Source: Vibrio fortis (GTDB taxonomy: Bacteria; Pseudomonadota; Gammaproteobacteria; Enterobacterales; Vibrionaceae). From it: DNA of 64,000 bases. Each line of letters starts with the position of its first letter. Within the stretch, counting starts at the first letter, position 1. Below, piece by piece: positions 26,330 to 34,221 of the stretch. The stretch spans positions 1-64,000 of the forward strand of contig NZ_JFFR01000002.1 in the NCBI RefSeq assembly GCF_000695685.1. Reading direction: 5' to 3'. The notes beneath the pieces are model-generated. The model did no database searches and had not been told where the DNA came from. It saw only the letters and a program-made list of their open reading frames with translations. The position numbers and the translations under genes were made by a program.

Positions 26330-27184
26330 TTAGAACTGAGAGTATTTTTCGTAGCGTGAATCACGCAGTGACTCTTTAACACGTTTTAGGTTTTCGCGGA
26401 AACCAGTGCCACGACGCAGCGTGAAGCCTGTCGCCAGGACATCGATAACTGTCATCTGAACCACACGACTTGCCATTGGCATGTAAACGTCAGTGTCCTC
26501 AGGCACGTCCAATGAAATAGACAGTGAGCTTGCCTTATCCAGTGGAGAGTCTTTAGCCGTGATGGCGATAACTGTTGCGCCATTTTCGCGAGCTAGGTTC
26601 GCAATTTCAACTTGGCTCTTAGTACGGCCAGTGTGTGAAATCAGAACGATAACGTCGTTGTCGCTACAGTTAATGCAGCTCATACGTTGCATCACGATGT
26701 CTTCAAAACAGGTGATTGGGATATTGAAACGGATGAACTTGTTTTGAGCATCTCTTGCAACAGACGAAGACGCGCCCAAACCAAAGAAAGAGATGCGCTT
26801 AGCTTGCGTTAGCAGGTCAACCGCACGGTTTACTTGCATTGAATCTAGGCTATTTTTAGCCACATCTAAACACGCCATTGTTGATTCGAAAATCTTATGC
26901 GTGTAAGCATCTGGGCCATCATCTTCTTCAACGTTACGGTTCACATAAGGAGTTCCGTTTGCCAAGCTCTGAGCTAGGTGCAATTTGAAGTCAGGAAAGC
27001 CTTTCGTATCTAAACGACGACAGAAGCGGTTAACAGTAGGCTCACTCACATCGGCCATTTTTGCCAATGTAGCGATACTAGAATGAATAGCAGTTTGAGG
27101 GGAAGCCATAATGACTTCGGCGACTTTACGCTCAGACTTGCTGAAATTTTCCAGGTTTTTTTGTATTTTTTCTAATGTATTCAT
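26330..27184 (-). CDS. hexR: RpiR-family transcriptional regulator HexR
   Basis: This 284-residue protein has an N-terminal RpiR helix-turn-helix (IATLAKMADVSEPTVNRFCRRL, about residues 35-56) and a C-terminal SIS sugar-phosphate domain (ISFFGLGASSSVARDAQNKF, VLISHTGRTKSQVEIA). The near-identical stretch FPDFKLHLAQSLANGTPYVN in E. coli HexR makes the identity secure. HexR controls Entner-Doudoroff and central carbon genes and responds to 2-keto-3-deoxy-6-phosphogluconate. ATG at 27184 is preferred over the in-frame GTG at 27193. Confidence 0.92.
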   Translation of the reverse strand: MNTLEKIQKNLENFSKSERKVAEVIMASPQTAIHSSIATLAKMADVSEPTVNRFCRRLDTKGFPDFKLHLAQSLANGTPYVNRNVEEDDGPDAYTHKIFESTMACLDVAKNSLDSMQVNRAVDLLTQAKRISFFGLGASSSVARDAQNKFIRFNIPITCFEDIVMQRMSCINCSDNDVIVLISHTGRTKSQVEIANLARENGATVIAITAKDSPLDKASSLSISLDVPEDTDVYMPMASRVVQMTVIDVLATGFTLRRGTGFRENLKRVKESLRDSRYEKYSQF

Positions 27185-27554
27185 AGTGTTCACGAGGGTA
27201 TAGAGAACAACTTGCTAGTTAATATCCGCTGACCAGGGGAGTGGCTGAAACAAATAGCAGTGAAGAGTTATCAAGCAAAAACAAGCTACAACGATAATGC
27301 TCTTTAGTACTGCCGTTTCAAATAGATATACTTTTAACTAGCACCATAGGATAAGTATAAACCTAACACACTATTTACTAATACAAAAACACGGGATGAA
27401 TGCTTCAGAATATGACAAACCTCAACAAAATTTTAGAAAACTACAAAACTGGAAGAGGATCTGAGTAAAAAAAGTGCAAATAGGCGTGGAAATGACGTGT
27501 TAGTTACATCAAAAAGAAATAAATTTTCAATCTGATGCAACTAAATTTGAATAA
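27185..27554. other. Intergenic region between panP and hexR
   Basis: These 370 bp are AT-rich and hold the hexR promoter region. A long imperfect hairpin (GTTGCATCA and TGATGTAAC on the - strand, about 27500-27540) might end panP transcription, but it has no T tail. I see no HexR palindrome, gene or repeat. Confidence 0.4.
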
Positions 27555-29198
27555 CTATGAGTGAATCTTACTGACTAGCGTTGTGATCTTACCCATTAGG
27601 TTCGGAGCTAGCTTAGCGATTTCGCGCTGCTCCTCTAATACTGAGGTTAGGATCTCATTACCCGTTAGCGGGTTGGCAAGAACTACACGGAACACGATGA
27701 TGTGTTGGTGTGACCACGCTTCAGGGTTAAGACGCGTACGAGACACAAAAGACTTACCCGTTTCACGCTGTTTCTTCTGAATGAACTTCGTCAATTCGTT
27801 GAGCAGTTCGTTAAGTTCTGTACGGTCAGCGTCATCAGCTTTTTCGAGAGCTAGTTTAACGCTTTCAGGCACATAACGGTAAGTCAGAAGGCACAATTCA
27901 GGCTCAGAAACGAGCTCGAAATCACTTTGTTGTTTAATAAGGTCGGCAAAATAGCGTGCTTTATTAATGCTTTGGTCGATCAGTAGCTCGTAACCTGGAC
28001 GACTAATGATGTGCATGGCTGCGTACACAAGCATCGCCATACCAGAGCGAGAGCCTTCTAAAGTATGGCTTCCTAGGTCTTTTGAACCTTTACGTAGAAT
28101 GTACTGCGCGTGGTGTTCAATGGCTGTCATAGCGTCAGGCTTCTTGAATAGCACCATACCCGCACCCATAGGGATGTAGAGCTGTTTATGCGCATCAATC
28201 GTCACTGAGTCTGCCAGTTCAATACCATCTAACAGATGACGATGGTTGTTCGACATAAGCGTTGCACCACCCCAAGCAGCATCTACATGGAAGTGACACG
28301 CTTCTTCGGCACAAATTTCAGCCATTTTCTTTAGTGGGTCAATGTTGCCGGTTTCTGTTGTACCCGCAACACCGATTACTGCAAACGGCTTGATGTTTTT
28401 ACTTTTTAGCTCAGTGATCTTACGCTTCAGATCTTCGGTACAAATTTTGTTGTCGTTATTAGTTTTAACCGACACAAGACCTTCTTGACCGATACCCAGT
28501 ACGTCCGCAGCTTTTTTCAGAGAGTAGTGACCACGTTCAGAAACCAAAATCGCTAAGCCTTCATAGCCGTAGTGCTTCATAGCCTTGAACAGGCCTTCTT
28601 TCTCAACGCCCTTAAACTCGCCTTGTGCCTTAAGTGCATTGTTACGTGCAACCCAAAGTGCGGTGATATTAGCAATCGTCCCGCCTGAGCAGAAAGCGCC
28701 CAACGAATGGTTAGCACTGTGCATCCAGCGAGAGTAGAAGGTGTCGTCTTGCTGATAGATAAGGCGGTGCAACATCCCCAACACTTGACGCTCAAGTGGT
28801 GTGAATGCTTTTGAAGTTTCGATCTTCACTAAGTTCTGGTTGAGCGCAATCATGATCTTTGACAGCGGCATCAAGAAGTACGGCAGAGCCGACGTCATAT
28901 GACCAATAAAGCTTGGCGCTGATGTGTGAACTGAGTGAGAAACAAGTGAATCGAGTAGATGCTCGGTATGTTCAGAAACAAACTCTGGCTGCTCTGGGAT
29001 ATGAGCATTAGAAAAATCCTTCTCAATCTCACGAAGCGGCTTCTCTTCAGCCACGATGTGCTCTCGTAGAAATTGATTTAGGTTTTGTGACAGTTTGTCT
29101 TCGATTTGTGTAAGTGTTGAGTCTGGACCTTCTGGTACCGTGAAGATACGCAGTAGGCTGTCAAAGCTTACATCTGCTGTTTTTTGTTCCGTAACCAT
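27555..29198 (-). CDS. panP: PLP-dependent aspartate 1-decarboxylase PanP
   Basis: This 547-residue group II decarboxylase of the glutamate-decarboxylase fold makes beta-alanine from aspartate for pantothenate and CoA synthesis. It replaces pyruvoyl PanD in Vibrio and relatives. HVDAAWGGATLM carries the PLP-interacting Asp, and TIDAHKQLYIPMGAG carries the Schiff-base Lys. SGGTIANITALWVARN binds phosphate. Length and N-terminus agree with the Vibrio PanP group rather than with GadB. The ribosome-binding site is weak. It is transcribed alone. Confidence 0.88.
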   Translation of the reverse strand: MVTEQKTADVSFDSLLRIFTVPEGPDSTLTQIEDKLSQNLNQFLREHIVAEEKPLREIEKDFSNAHIPEQPEFVSEHTEHLLDSLVSHSVHTSAPSFIGHMTSALPYFLMPLSKIMIALNQNLVKIETSKAFTPLERQVLGMLHRLIYQQDDTFYSRWMHSANHSLGAFCSGGTIANITALWVARNNALKAQGEFKGVEKEGLFKAMKHYGYEGLAILVSERGHYSLKKAADVLGIGQEGLVSVKTNNDNKICTEDLKRKITELKSKNIKPFAVIGVAGTTETGNIDPLKKMAEICAEEACHFHVDAAWGGATLMSNNHRHLLDGIELADSVTIDAHKQLYIPMGAGMVLFKKPDAMTAIEHHAQYILRKGSKDLGSHTLEGSRSGMAMLVYAAMHIISRPGYELLIDQSINKARYFADLIKQQSDFELVSEPELCLLTYRYVPESVKLALEKADDADRTELNELLNELTKFIQKKQRETGKSFVSRTRLNPEAWSHQHIIVFRVVLANPLTGNEILTSVLEEQREIAKLAPNLMGKITTLVSKIHS

Positions 29199-29292
29199 AG
29201 CAAGCGAGTTATTTTTCTAATATTGACGCGAGCGGGACAATCTAAACGAAAACGGGCACAAAGTCCCGTCTTAATTATGAAATCCCACTTCC

Positions 29293-29328
29293 CATAAACG
29301 TAACTTTCTAGAAGAAGTCACGTTTATG
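29293..29328 (-). terminator. Weak hairpin downstream of the 29332 gene
   Basis: CATAAACG (29293-29300) and CGTTTATG (29321-29328), extendable inward with one mismatch. There is no T tail on the - strand, so terminator activity is uncertain. Confidence 0.3.
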
Positions 29329-29331
29329 TCG

Positions 29332-29859
29332 CTATTTACACTGAGTATTTTCTACTTTAGCGATAGATTGGTTGTAACGCTGAAGGGCAGTATCGATCTG
29401 TTTCGGGTGGCTTAACAGCTCTGCAAATGCAGAACGTAGCTCGTAGTTTTGAGCGTGTGGCTTAGACTGACGATCATCGAAGGTTGTCTTTGCGATTTTG
29501 CCTAGCTCATCATCACGTTGTGACAGTGCTTTGATGTCATGTTGCTCCAGCTTCAGCCAACCTTCAACAGATCGTTCCGTAGCGACTTTGCTTGAATCGT
29601 TAACTAGGTAGTAGCGAACAGCAGCACGGTTTAATTCAAAGTGGTGCTTACGGCCTTCAAGGAACCACTGACTCACTTCTTTAAGCTCTGGGTATTGAGC
29701 TGAAGTTAGATCAGCAAGATCTGAGTACCAGTTTAGAGATGCGTCGATGTACGCATCGTATTTTTCAGCAAGACATTGTTGGTTTCCAGTTAAGCTCTCT
29801 GCTGCAAAAGAGAAAGTAGAAGTTGATGCTAGCAGTAGTGCGACACAAAGGCGTTTCAT
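29332..29859 (-). CDS. Periplasmic protein of unknown function
   Basis: This 175-residue protein has a clear signal peptide (MKRLCVALLLASTSTFSFAA). The mature part is mainly helical and charged (LAEKYDAYIDASLNWYSDLA, WLKLEQHDIKALSQRDDELG), with one Cys near each end (NQQCLAEK and ENTQCK) that could form a disulfide joining the termini. I do not recognise the family. The strong signal and the good ribosome-binding site (AAGGAACC before ATG) support it as a real gene. Its upstream neighbour lysO is 207 bp away, so it probably has its own promoter. Confidence 0.7.
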   Translation of the reverse strand: MKRLCVALLLASTSTFSFAAESLTGNQQCLAEKYDAYIDASLNWYSDLADLTSAQYPELKEVSQWFLEGRKHHFELNRAAVRYYLVNDSSKVATERSVEGWLKLEQHDIKALSQRDDELGKIAKTTFDDRQSKPHAQNYELRSAFAELLSHPKQIDTALQRYNQSIAKVENTQCK

Positions 29860-30066
29860 AGTGGTTCCTTTTTGGGTTTATTCTTTTTAGAACTAATTTT
29901 TATGTAGAACTATGTCTTCACAGATTACCGTGGTTAGTATTTGTTGAGCAACGACACTTAATGTCTTTTTATTTCGGTAACTGTTTCAGTATCTTGGGCA
30001 ATTTCAGTGTATCGAGTACAGAGACACCGACGCATTCTAATGGAAAATAGGGCCCATTCCTGCGAT

Positions 30067-30972
30067 CTAGTTAGCAAGAGATACAAAGAATAGCATCAAT
30101 ACCGGCACTAACAGGCTCAAAATGAAGCCACTGACAATCGCAATAGGTACACAACGTACACCGCCTGTTGTCTGTATCACGGGAAGGGTGAAGTCCATCG
30201 CTGTCGCGCCCGCGTACCCAATAGAAGTACAAGGGTAGCTTCGTATCAACATCGGAATCACGACCAGAGCGACTAATTCACGTAGTAACTCCAACATAAA
30301 AGAGGCGCCGCCATAAACGGGACCAAAGGCGTCCCCCATTAAAATTCCGGCAAGTGAATACCAACCAAAGCCAGATGACATTGCTAAAGCACGAAACAGC
30401 GGGATATCTAGCAGGTAGGCAGCAATCACCCCGCCTAGCATGGAGGTGACGATAATAGTGGCGGCAATCACCATACCATGTTTGTTCAAGAGAATTTGGC
30501 GTAGTGTTAGGCCACTGTTTCGAAGTTGAATACCAATGAAGAACAGCAGTGCGAACAGAATCCACTCACTGGCTGTATCCACCCAGCTCAAACCAATTGG
30601 CAGTAGCAGACCGACAATAAGACCAGTACCAACCACTAGAATCAATTTAGCAGATTCGAGCGCCATGGAAGAGAGTGGCAGTTTCTTCTGACTACTGTCT
30701 GTTTGAAGTGGAAGGGCCTTATCAATTAAAGGCAACGCCAGCAGATTGCACGCGCTTAGGCAGACGAAGAATGTTGCAGTGTAGAGCAAAATCGTTTGTA
30801 GGTTGCTACCTAGGTTGTCGAGTGCGGCGAGGCTTAATCCCATTAAACCAAGAATGACGTATATCAGAGAAGACGTAGCACGATTAATCGTATCCAGTGT
30901 CTTTTCATTAGAAATAGAAAATAGGTACCCCACCACAAGCGGGGCAAAAATGAAGATCATCCCTGTAAACAT
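30067..30972 (-). CDS. lysO: Lysine exporter LysO (YbjE) family protein
   Basis: This 301-residue inner-membrane protein has about 8 helices and the LysO signature regions (FIFAPLVVGYLF near the N-terminus, SSGFGWYSLAGILMGDAFGP in the C-terminal half, GGVRCVPIAIVSGFILS near the end). E. coli YbjE exports lysine. It starts 34 bp after the HDOD gene stop on the same strand, with GAGGG before the ATG, so it may be cotranscribed with that gene. Confidence 0.85.
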   Translation of the reverse strand: MFTGMIFIFAPLVVGYLFSISNEKTLDTINRATSSLIYVILGLMGLSLAALDNLGSNLQTILLYTATFFVCLSACNLLALPLIDKALPLQTDSSQKKLPLSSMALESAKLILVVGTGLIVGLLLPIGLSWVDTASEWILFALLFFIGIQLRNSGLTLRQILLNKHGMVIAATIIVTSMLGGVIAAYLLDIPLFRALAMSSGFGWYSLAGILMGDAFGPVYGGASFMLELLRELVALVVIPMLIRSYPCTSIGYAGATAMDFTLPVIQTTGGVRCVPIAIVSGFILSLLVPVLMLFFVSLAN

Positions 30973-31006
30973 GATTCCCTCGATGCTGGTTTAGCGGTCT
31001 ATTGCC

Positions 31007-31927
31007 TTATAAACCGCTCGCATTGATAACGTCGTTAAGCTGTCCGTGGAACTCATTGTCATTTAAGTTGCTGAGTTGATAGAGAACTTCAGCTCCTGTG
31101 ACGTTAAGTTCGACTTGGTGAGAGTCGATGTTTTCATCATTGTTTCTAAACATCAAGAGATGATTAGCAATTCGTGCAATATCGAGGTAAGAAACGTCTT
31201 TCTCACTGTTTATAGAGGACTTATTCGAGGAGACATCAATAAAATCACTATCAAATCCCCACTGTTTCAAGACCAATTGACTGGTAGCTGAACATTGGGT
31301 CTGGAAGATTTGCAAGGCGATGTCTTGGTCGAGGTAATTACCTCTCTCTAAGTAGTTGTGATACTCGCTAACTAAACAGAACAGACCGATATCAGCAAGT
31401 AAGCCGACTAATAGGGCTTTTTCTTGCTCTAGGTAGCTATATTCTTGCGGCTCGTACTCTTTAAACTGGTTTGTAACCAACACCATAGTTGCGCCAAGCT
31501 CTTTTGAAATCGACGCACTTTGTCTTAGCAACTGATTACAATCTTGGCTTAGATTGACGCTGTGTTTGAGTTGTTCAATCGCTTGTGCGGTCACAATGTC
31601 GCGAACGCGCAGAATCCCGAGACGAGAAACGGCAGTCATGATATCGACACAGGTGATGTTGCGGCGGTTGAACACTACGGAATTGGCAACACGAATCACT
31701 ATGGCTGTTAACCCTGGATCCTCGAGCAAACATTTTGCTACATCGGCGATTCCTGTTGATTCGAGGGTACAAAGTTTCTGAATTTTCAAAACCACATCTG
31801 GGATGGGAGGTAAGTTGATTTTACCAGAGGCAATAGAGCTACTAACCAGTTGTGCGAACTCAGTTTCAAGTCCTTTGAGTAGAAGTGCTTTGTTCTCAGG
31901 AAGCCAATAGAAGGATAAATGATTCAT
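31007..31927 (-). CDS. HDOD-domain signalling protein
   Basis: This 306-residue protein is built around an HDOD domain (about residues 25-230), with LPPIPDVVLKIQKLC, EDPGLTAIVIRVANS and VDIMTAVSRLGILRVRDIV. HDOD proteins resemble HD phosphohydrolases but lack full metal-site conservation; many act as non-catalytic signalling or regulatory domains. The first ATG is at 31927. An in-frame TTG at 31999 would add an unlikely N-terminus. No clear ribosome-binding site is visible for either, so the start is uncertain. Function in this context is unknown. Confidence 0.75.
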   Translation of the reverse strand: MNHLSFYWLPENKALLLKGLETEFAQLVSSSIASGKINLPPIPDVVLKIQKLCTLESTGIADVAKCLLEDPGLTAIVIRVANSVVFNRRNITCVDIMTAVSRLGILRVRDIVTAQAIEQLKHSVNLSQDCNQLLRQSASISKELGATMVLVTNQFKEYEPQEYSYLEQEKALLVGLLADIGLFCLVSEYHNYLERGNYLDQDIALQIFQTQCSATSQLVLKQWGFDSDFIDVSSNKSSINSEKDVSYLDIARIANHLLMFRNNDENIDSHQVELNVTGAEVLYQLSNLNDNEFHGQLNDVINASGL

Positions 31928-32285
31928 ATAGAGAGAGTAAATTGTAAGACGGTTCCAGTTTACAAGCCGCAATGCTGCCGTGCAATAGTACAAAAGCAAA
32001 AATCGGCTCAGGCTAAAAACAACTAAATTTGAACCGGGATAACACTAGGCGTCAAAATGAAAGCGCCAAATAATGGCGTAATGTGATACTAGTCATGAAA
32101 TTTTGCGATAGTCAATTAATTGCTGTGAGCTAAGTCCAGACTTAATTTTCTTTTCGAAGTATGATTTATTTCAAAGGTGGAAAGCAACTCATAATATTCG
32201 CCTATATTTAGAACATTTTATTTTCGCATACAAAAAGCTGCTTATCTGGTGATCGTACTAATCGGGGTAATTTGATTAAGGATCA
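31928..32285. other. Divergent promoter region between HDOD and tfoY genes
   Basis: I looked here for the c-di-GMP (GEMM-I) riboswitch known upstream of V. cholerae tfoY. The expected conserved core (CACGCA, GGGCAAACC and GACGCAAAGCC) is absent. Short GGCG/CGCC/GGCG blocks (32048, 32064 and 32075) could form two alternative small stems, but nothing more specific is visible. Confidence 0.5.
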
Positions 32286-32873
32286 ATGGATATGACCGAG
32301 ACAGCATTTATTAATTACGTAAGTAAGTTTGGTGAGCACCAAAAACGTTCAATGTTTGGAGGTACAGGCCTCTTTCAGAGCGATGCGATGTTTGCATTGA
32401 TTAGCGAAGGTTGTTTATTTATTCGCGGTGGTGAATCGTTAGATGAAAAATTGACGGATCTAGACTGTGAAAAATATCGCCACGTCAAAAAGCAGACAAC
32501 AGCCACTGTAAATTACTACGATATTACCGATCTGTTTACGTGTGAGCACCCTGAGCTGGATAGCATTATTCGAACTTCTATCGATAATTCAGTTCAACAA
32601 CGTAGTTTCAAGAAATCGACTGCTAGCCGCCGTTTGCGTGACCTACCTAACATGCAGCTCACGTTAGAGCGTATGGTTAAAAAGGCGGGCGTTGAAGACG
32701 TCTCTATGTTCATGCAGTTAGGCGCATCTGAAGTTTTCAGTAAGGTTCGTAAAACTTACGGCAACGATGTAGACCTAAAGCTACTTTGGAAATTTGCAGG
32801 TGCAATTGATGGTATTCACTGGAAACTGCTTCAAGAACCTCGCAAACAACAGCTATTGAAGAACTGCCACTAG
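32286..32873 (+). CDS. tfoY: TfoX/Sxy-family regulator TfoY
   Basis: This 195-residue protein has a TfoX N-terminal domain (KRSMFGGTGLFQSDAMFALI, about residues 17-36) and a TfoX C-terminal helix-hairpin-helix-like domain (LRDLPNMQLTLERMVKKAGV, then LLWKFAGAIDGIHWKLL). Length and sequence match Vibrio TfoY rather than competence factor TfoX. TfoY controls motility and type VI secretion in V. cholerae. AAGGA precedes the start. An in-frame second ATG two codons later is an alternative. A bidirectional terminator follows. Confidence 0.88.
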   Translation: MDMTETAFINYVSKFGEHQKRSMFGGTGLFQSDAMFALISEGCLFIRGGESLDEKLTDLDCEKYRHVKKQTTATVNYYDITDLFTCEHPELDSIIRTSIDNSVQQRSFKKSTASRRLRDLPNMQLTLERMVKKAGVEDVSMFMQLGASEVFSKVRKTYGNDVDLKLLWKFAGAIDGIHWKLLQEPRKQQLLKNCH

Positions 32874-32909
32874 AATCCACCTATATGCTTAAGATTATTC
32901 AATATAAAT

Positions 32910-32938
32910 AAAAACCGAGGACATAATCCTCGGTTTTT
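32910..32938. terminator. Bidirectional terminator after tfoY
   Basis: AAAAACCGAGGA (32910-32921) and TCCTCGGTTTTT (32927-32938) with a 5-nt loop, between converging genes. Confidence 0.9.
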
Positions 32939-32993
32939 GTTTATCTATTCAATCGCTTATTGAGCTACCCTTGTGGGGGCAGCTTAAAGTCTA

Positions 32994-33536
32994 TTAGAAC
33001 TTGAAGCGAGTAGTGAACATGATTTGATCGCCGTAGAAGTCGTTGATACGAGCTTCTGCACCTAGAGAGAATAGCTCTGTAGAGTGGAAACGAGCGTAAA
33101 CAGAACCGATCCAATCATCGTTGTCATCGATAGATACGTAACCCGCTTTACCACCAACCTCAAGTTGTGGACCTAACCATTGACGAACACCTAGGTTCAG
33201 CTCCATACCCAGATCAGTAGAGCTAGAGTCTTCTGGCTGTACGATACGCATTAGCATTTCACCAGTAAGGTCTGCCCAGTTGTTGATTGGAGAGTGGAAA
33301 CCAAGACCAACGCCAGAATCGAAATCGCCTTCAAACTCAGAGTCGATACGTGCTACAGCGTGAGCATTTGGGTGGATTGACTTACTGAACGCGCCACCGA
33401 AAGTAACTGGGCTTGCGCCGATACGAGCTTCAAAGTAATCGTAGCTAAAGTTGCTCATTACTTGTGGTTGGTCATCGGCTGCAAATGCTTGGCTAGATGC
33501 CAGAAGCATAGCGGTAGTCAGTAGAATTTTACGCAT
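32994..33536 (-). CDS. Outer-membrane beta-barrel protein, unknown function
   Basis: This 180-residue protein has a signal peptide (MRKILLTTAMLLASSQAFAA) followed by alternating amphipathic strands and a C-terminal aromatic residue (MFTTRFKF), the signal for outer-membrane barrel assembly. The length suits an 8-stranded barrel. No cysteines or catalytic motifs are visible. It could be a small porin or an adhesin-like barrel; the family is not identified. It is transcribed alone. Confidence 0.7.
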   Translation of the reverse strand: MRKILLTTAMLLASSQAFAADDQPQVMSNFSYDYFEARIGASPVTFGGAFSKSIHPNAHAVARIDSEFEGDFDSGVGLGFHSPINNWADLTGEMLMRIVQPEDSSSTDLGMELNLGVRQWLGPQLEVGGKAGYVSIDDNDDWIGSVYARFHSTELFSLGAEARINDFYGDQIMFTTRFKF

Positions 33537-33723
33537 AACGACAGTAAACCTTTATTAATGTTAATTCCCTGTGTCTGCACCCAGTGGCACAAACAATAAA
33601 TATCGAGACATTCTAGTCTAACTTGTAGAAAAGTAATCCTTTTAAATGTCATTCATTTGTCATTTAGCTAAAAAGTAAGCAAATTGAGTGCCATTGTGCA
33701 ACTTTGATTGCTAGATTTGCAGT

Positions 33724-34221
33724 CTACTCGCCAAAACTGGTGCGTTTATTCGCCATAGTTGTAAGAATTCTTTCGGTATCGAGGATAGCTGTCCATTGCA
33801 ACAAATTGTCGTCTTCTTGAATCACATAGTCGGTCAGTTGTTGGGTAATGGTGGCTCTAAGTTCGTTACCACGCCAAGGTTTCGAGATGTAGAAGTCGAG
33901 CGCTGCGTTATTGATTGCAGTTACCGTGTCTTCTAAACCCGCTTGCCCAGTCAAAAGAAGTTTACGAGTGGGTTGTGTTGAAGGCTGTTGGTTCAACTCA
34001 ATCAGAAAATCGATGCCGGTTTTGTCTGGCATGATGTGGTCGCAGAGTATCAGTGCCAATTTTACGCCGTCTTGTTGCATCTCTTTGATCACTTCTTTTG
34101 CCTCGTCGACTGACTCAGCGCCTTCAACCACAAAATCGTCTTCAAATGGTGCAAGGTCTTGAAGAACACTATTGAGCACTTCTGGCTCGTCATCAACACA
34201 TAGTATTAGGTACTTATTCAT
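33724..34221 (-). CDS. Single-domain response regulator with C-terminal tail
   Basis: This 165-residue CheY-like receiver has all key residues: Asp10/Asp11 (CVDDEP), phospho-acceptor Asp61 (LILCDHIMPD), Thr91 and Lys114 (ISKPW). A 45-residue helical tail (YVIQEDDNLLQWTAILDTER) has no DNA-binding fold. It resembles the region following the receiver in the neighbouring kinase. The start at 34221 follows AAGGAG by 6-7 nt and overlaps the kinase stop by 8 bp, so the pair is translationally coupled. The output is presumably protein-protein. Confidence 0.85.
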   Translation of the reverse strand: MNKYLILCVDDEPEVLNSVLQDLAPFEDDFVVEGAESVDEAKEVIKEMQQDGVKLALILCDHIMPDKTGIDFLIELNQQPSTQPTRKLLLTGQAGLEDTVTAINNAALDFYISKPWRGNELRATITQQLTDYVIQEDDNLLQWTAILDTERILTTMANKRTSFGE

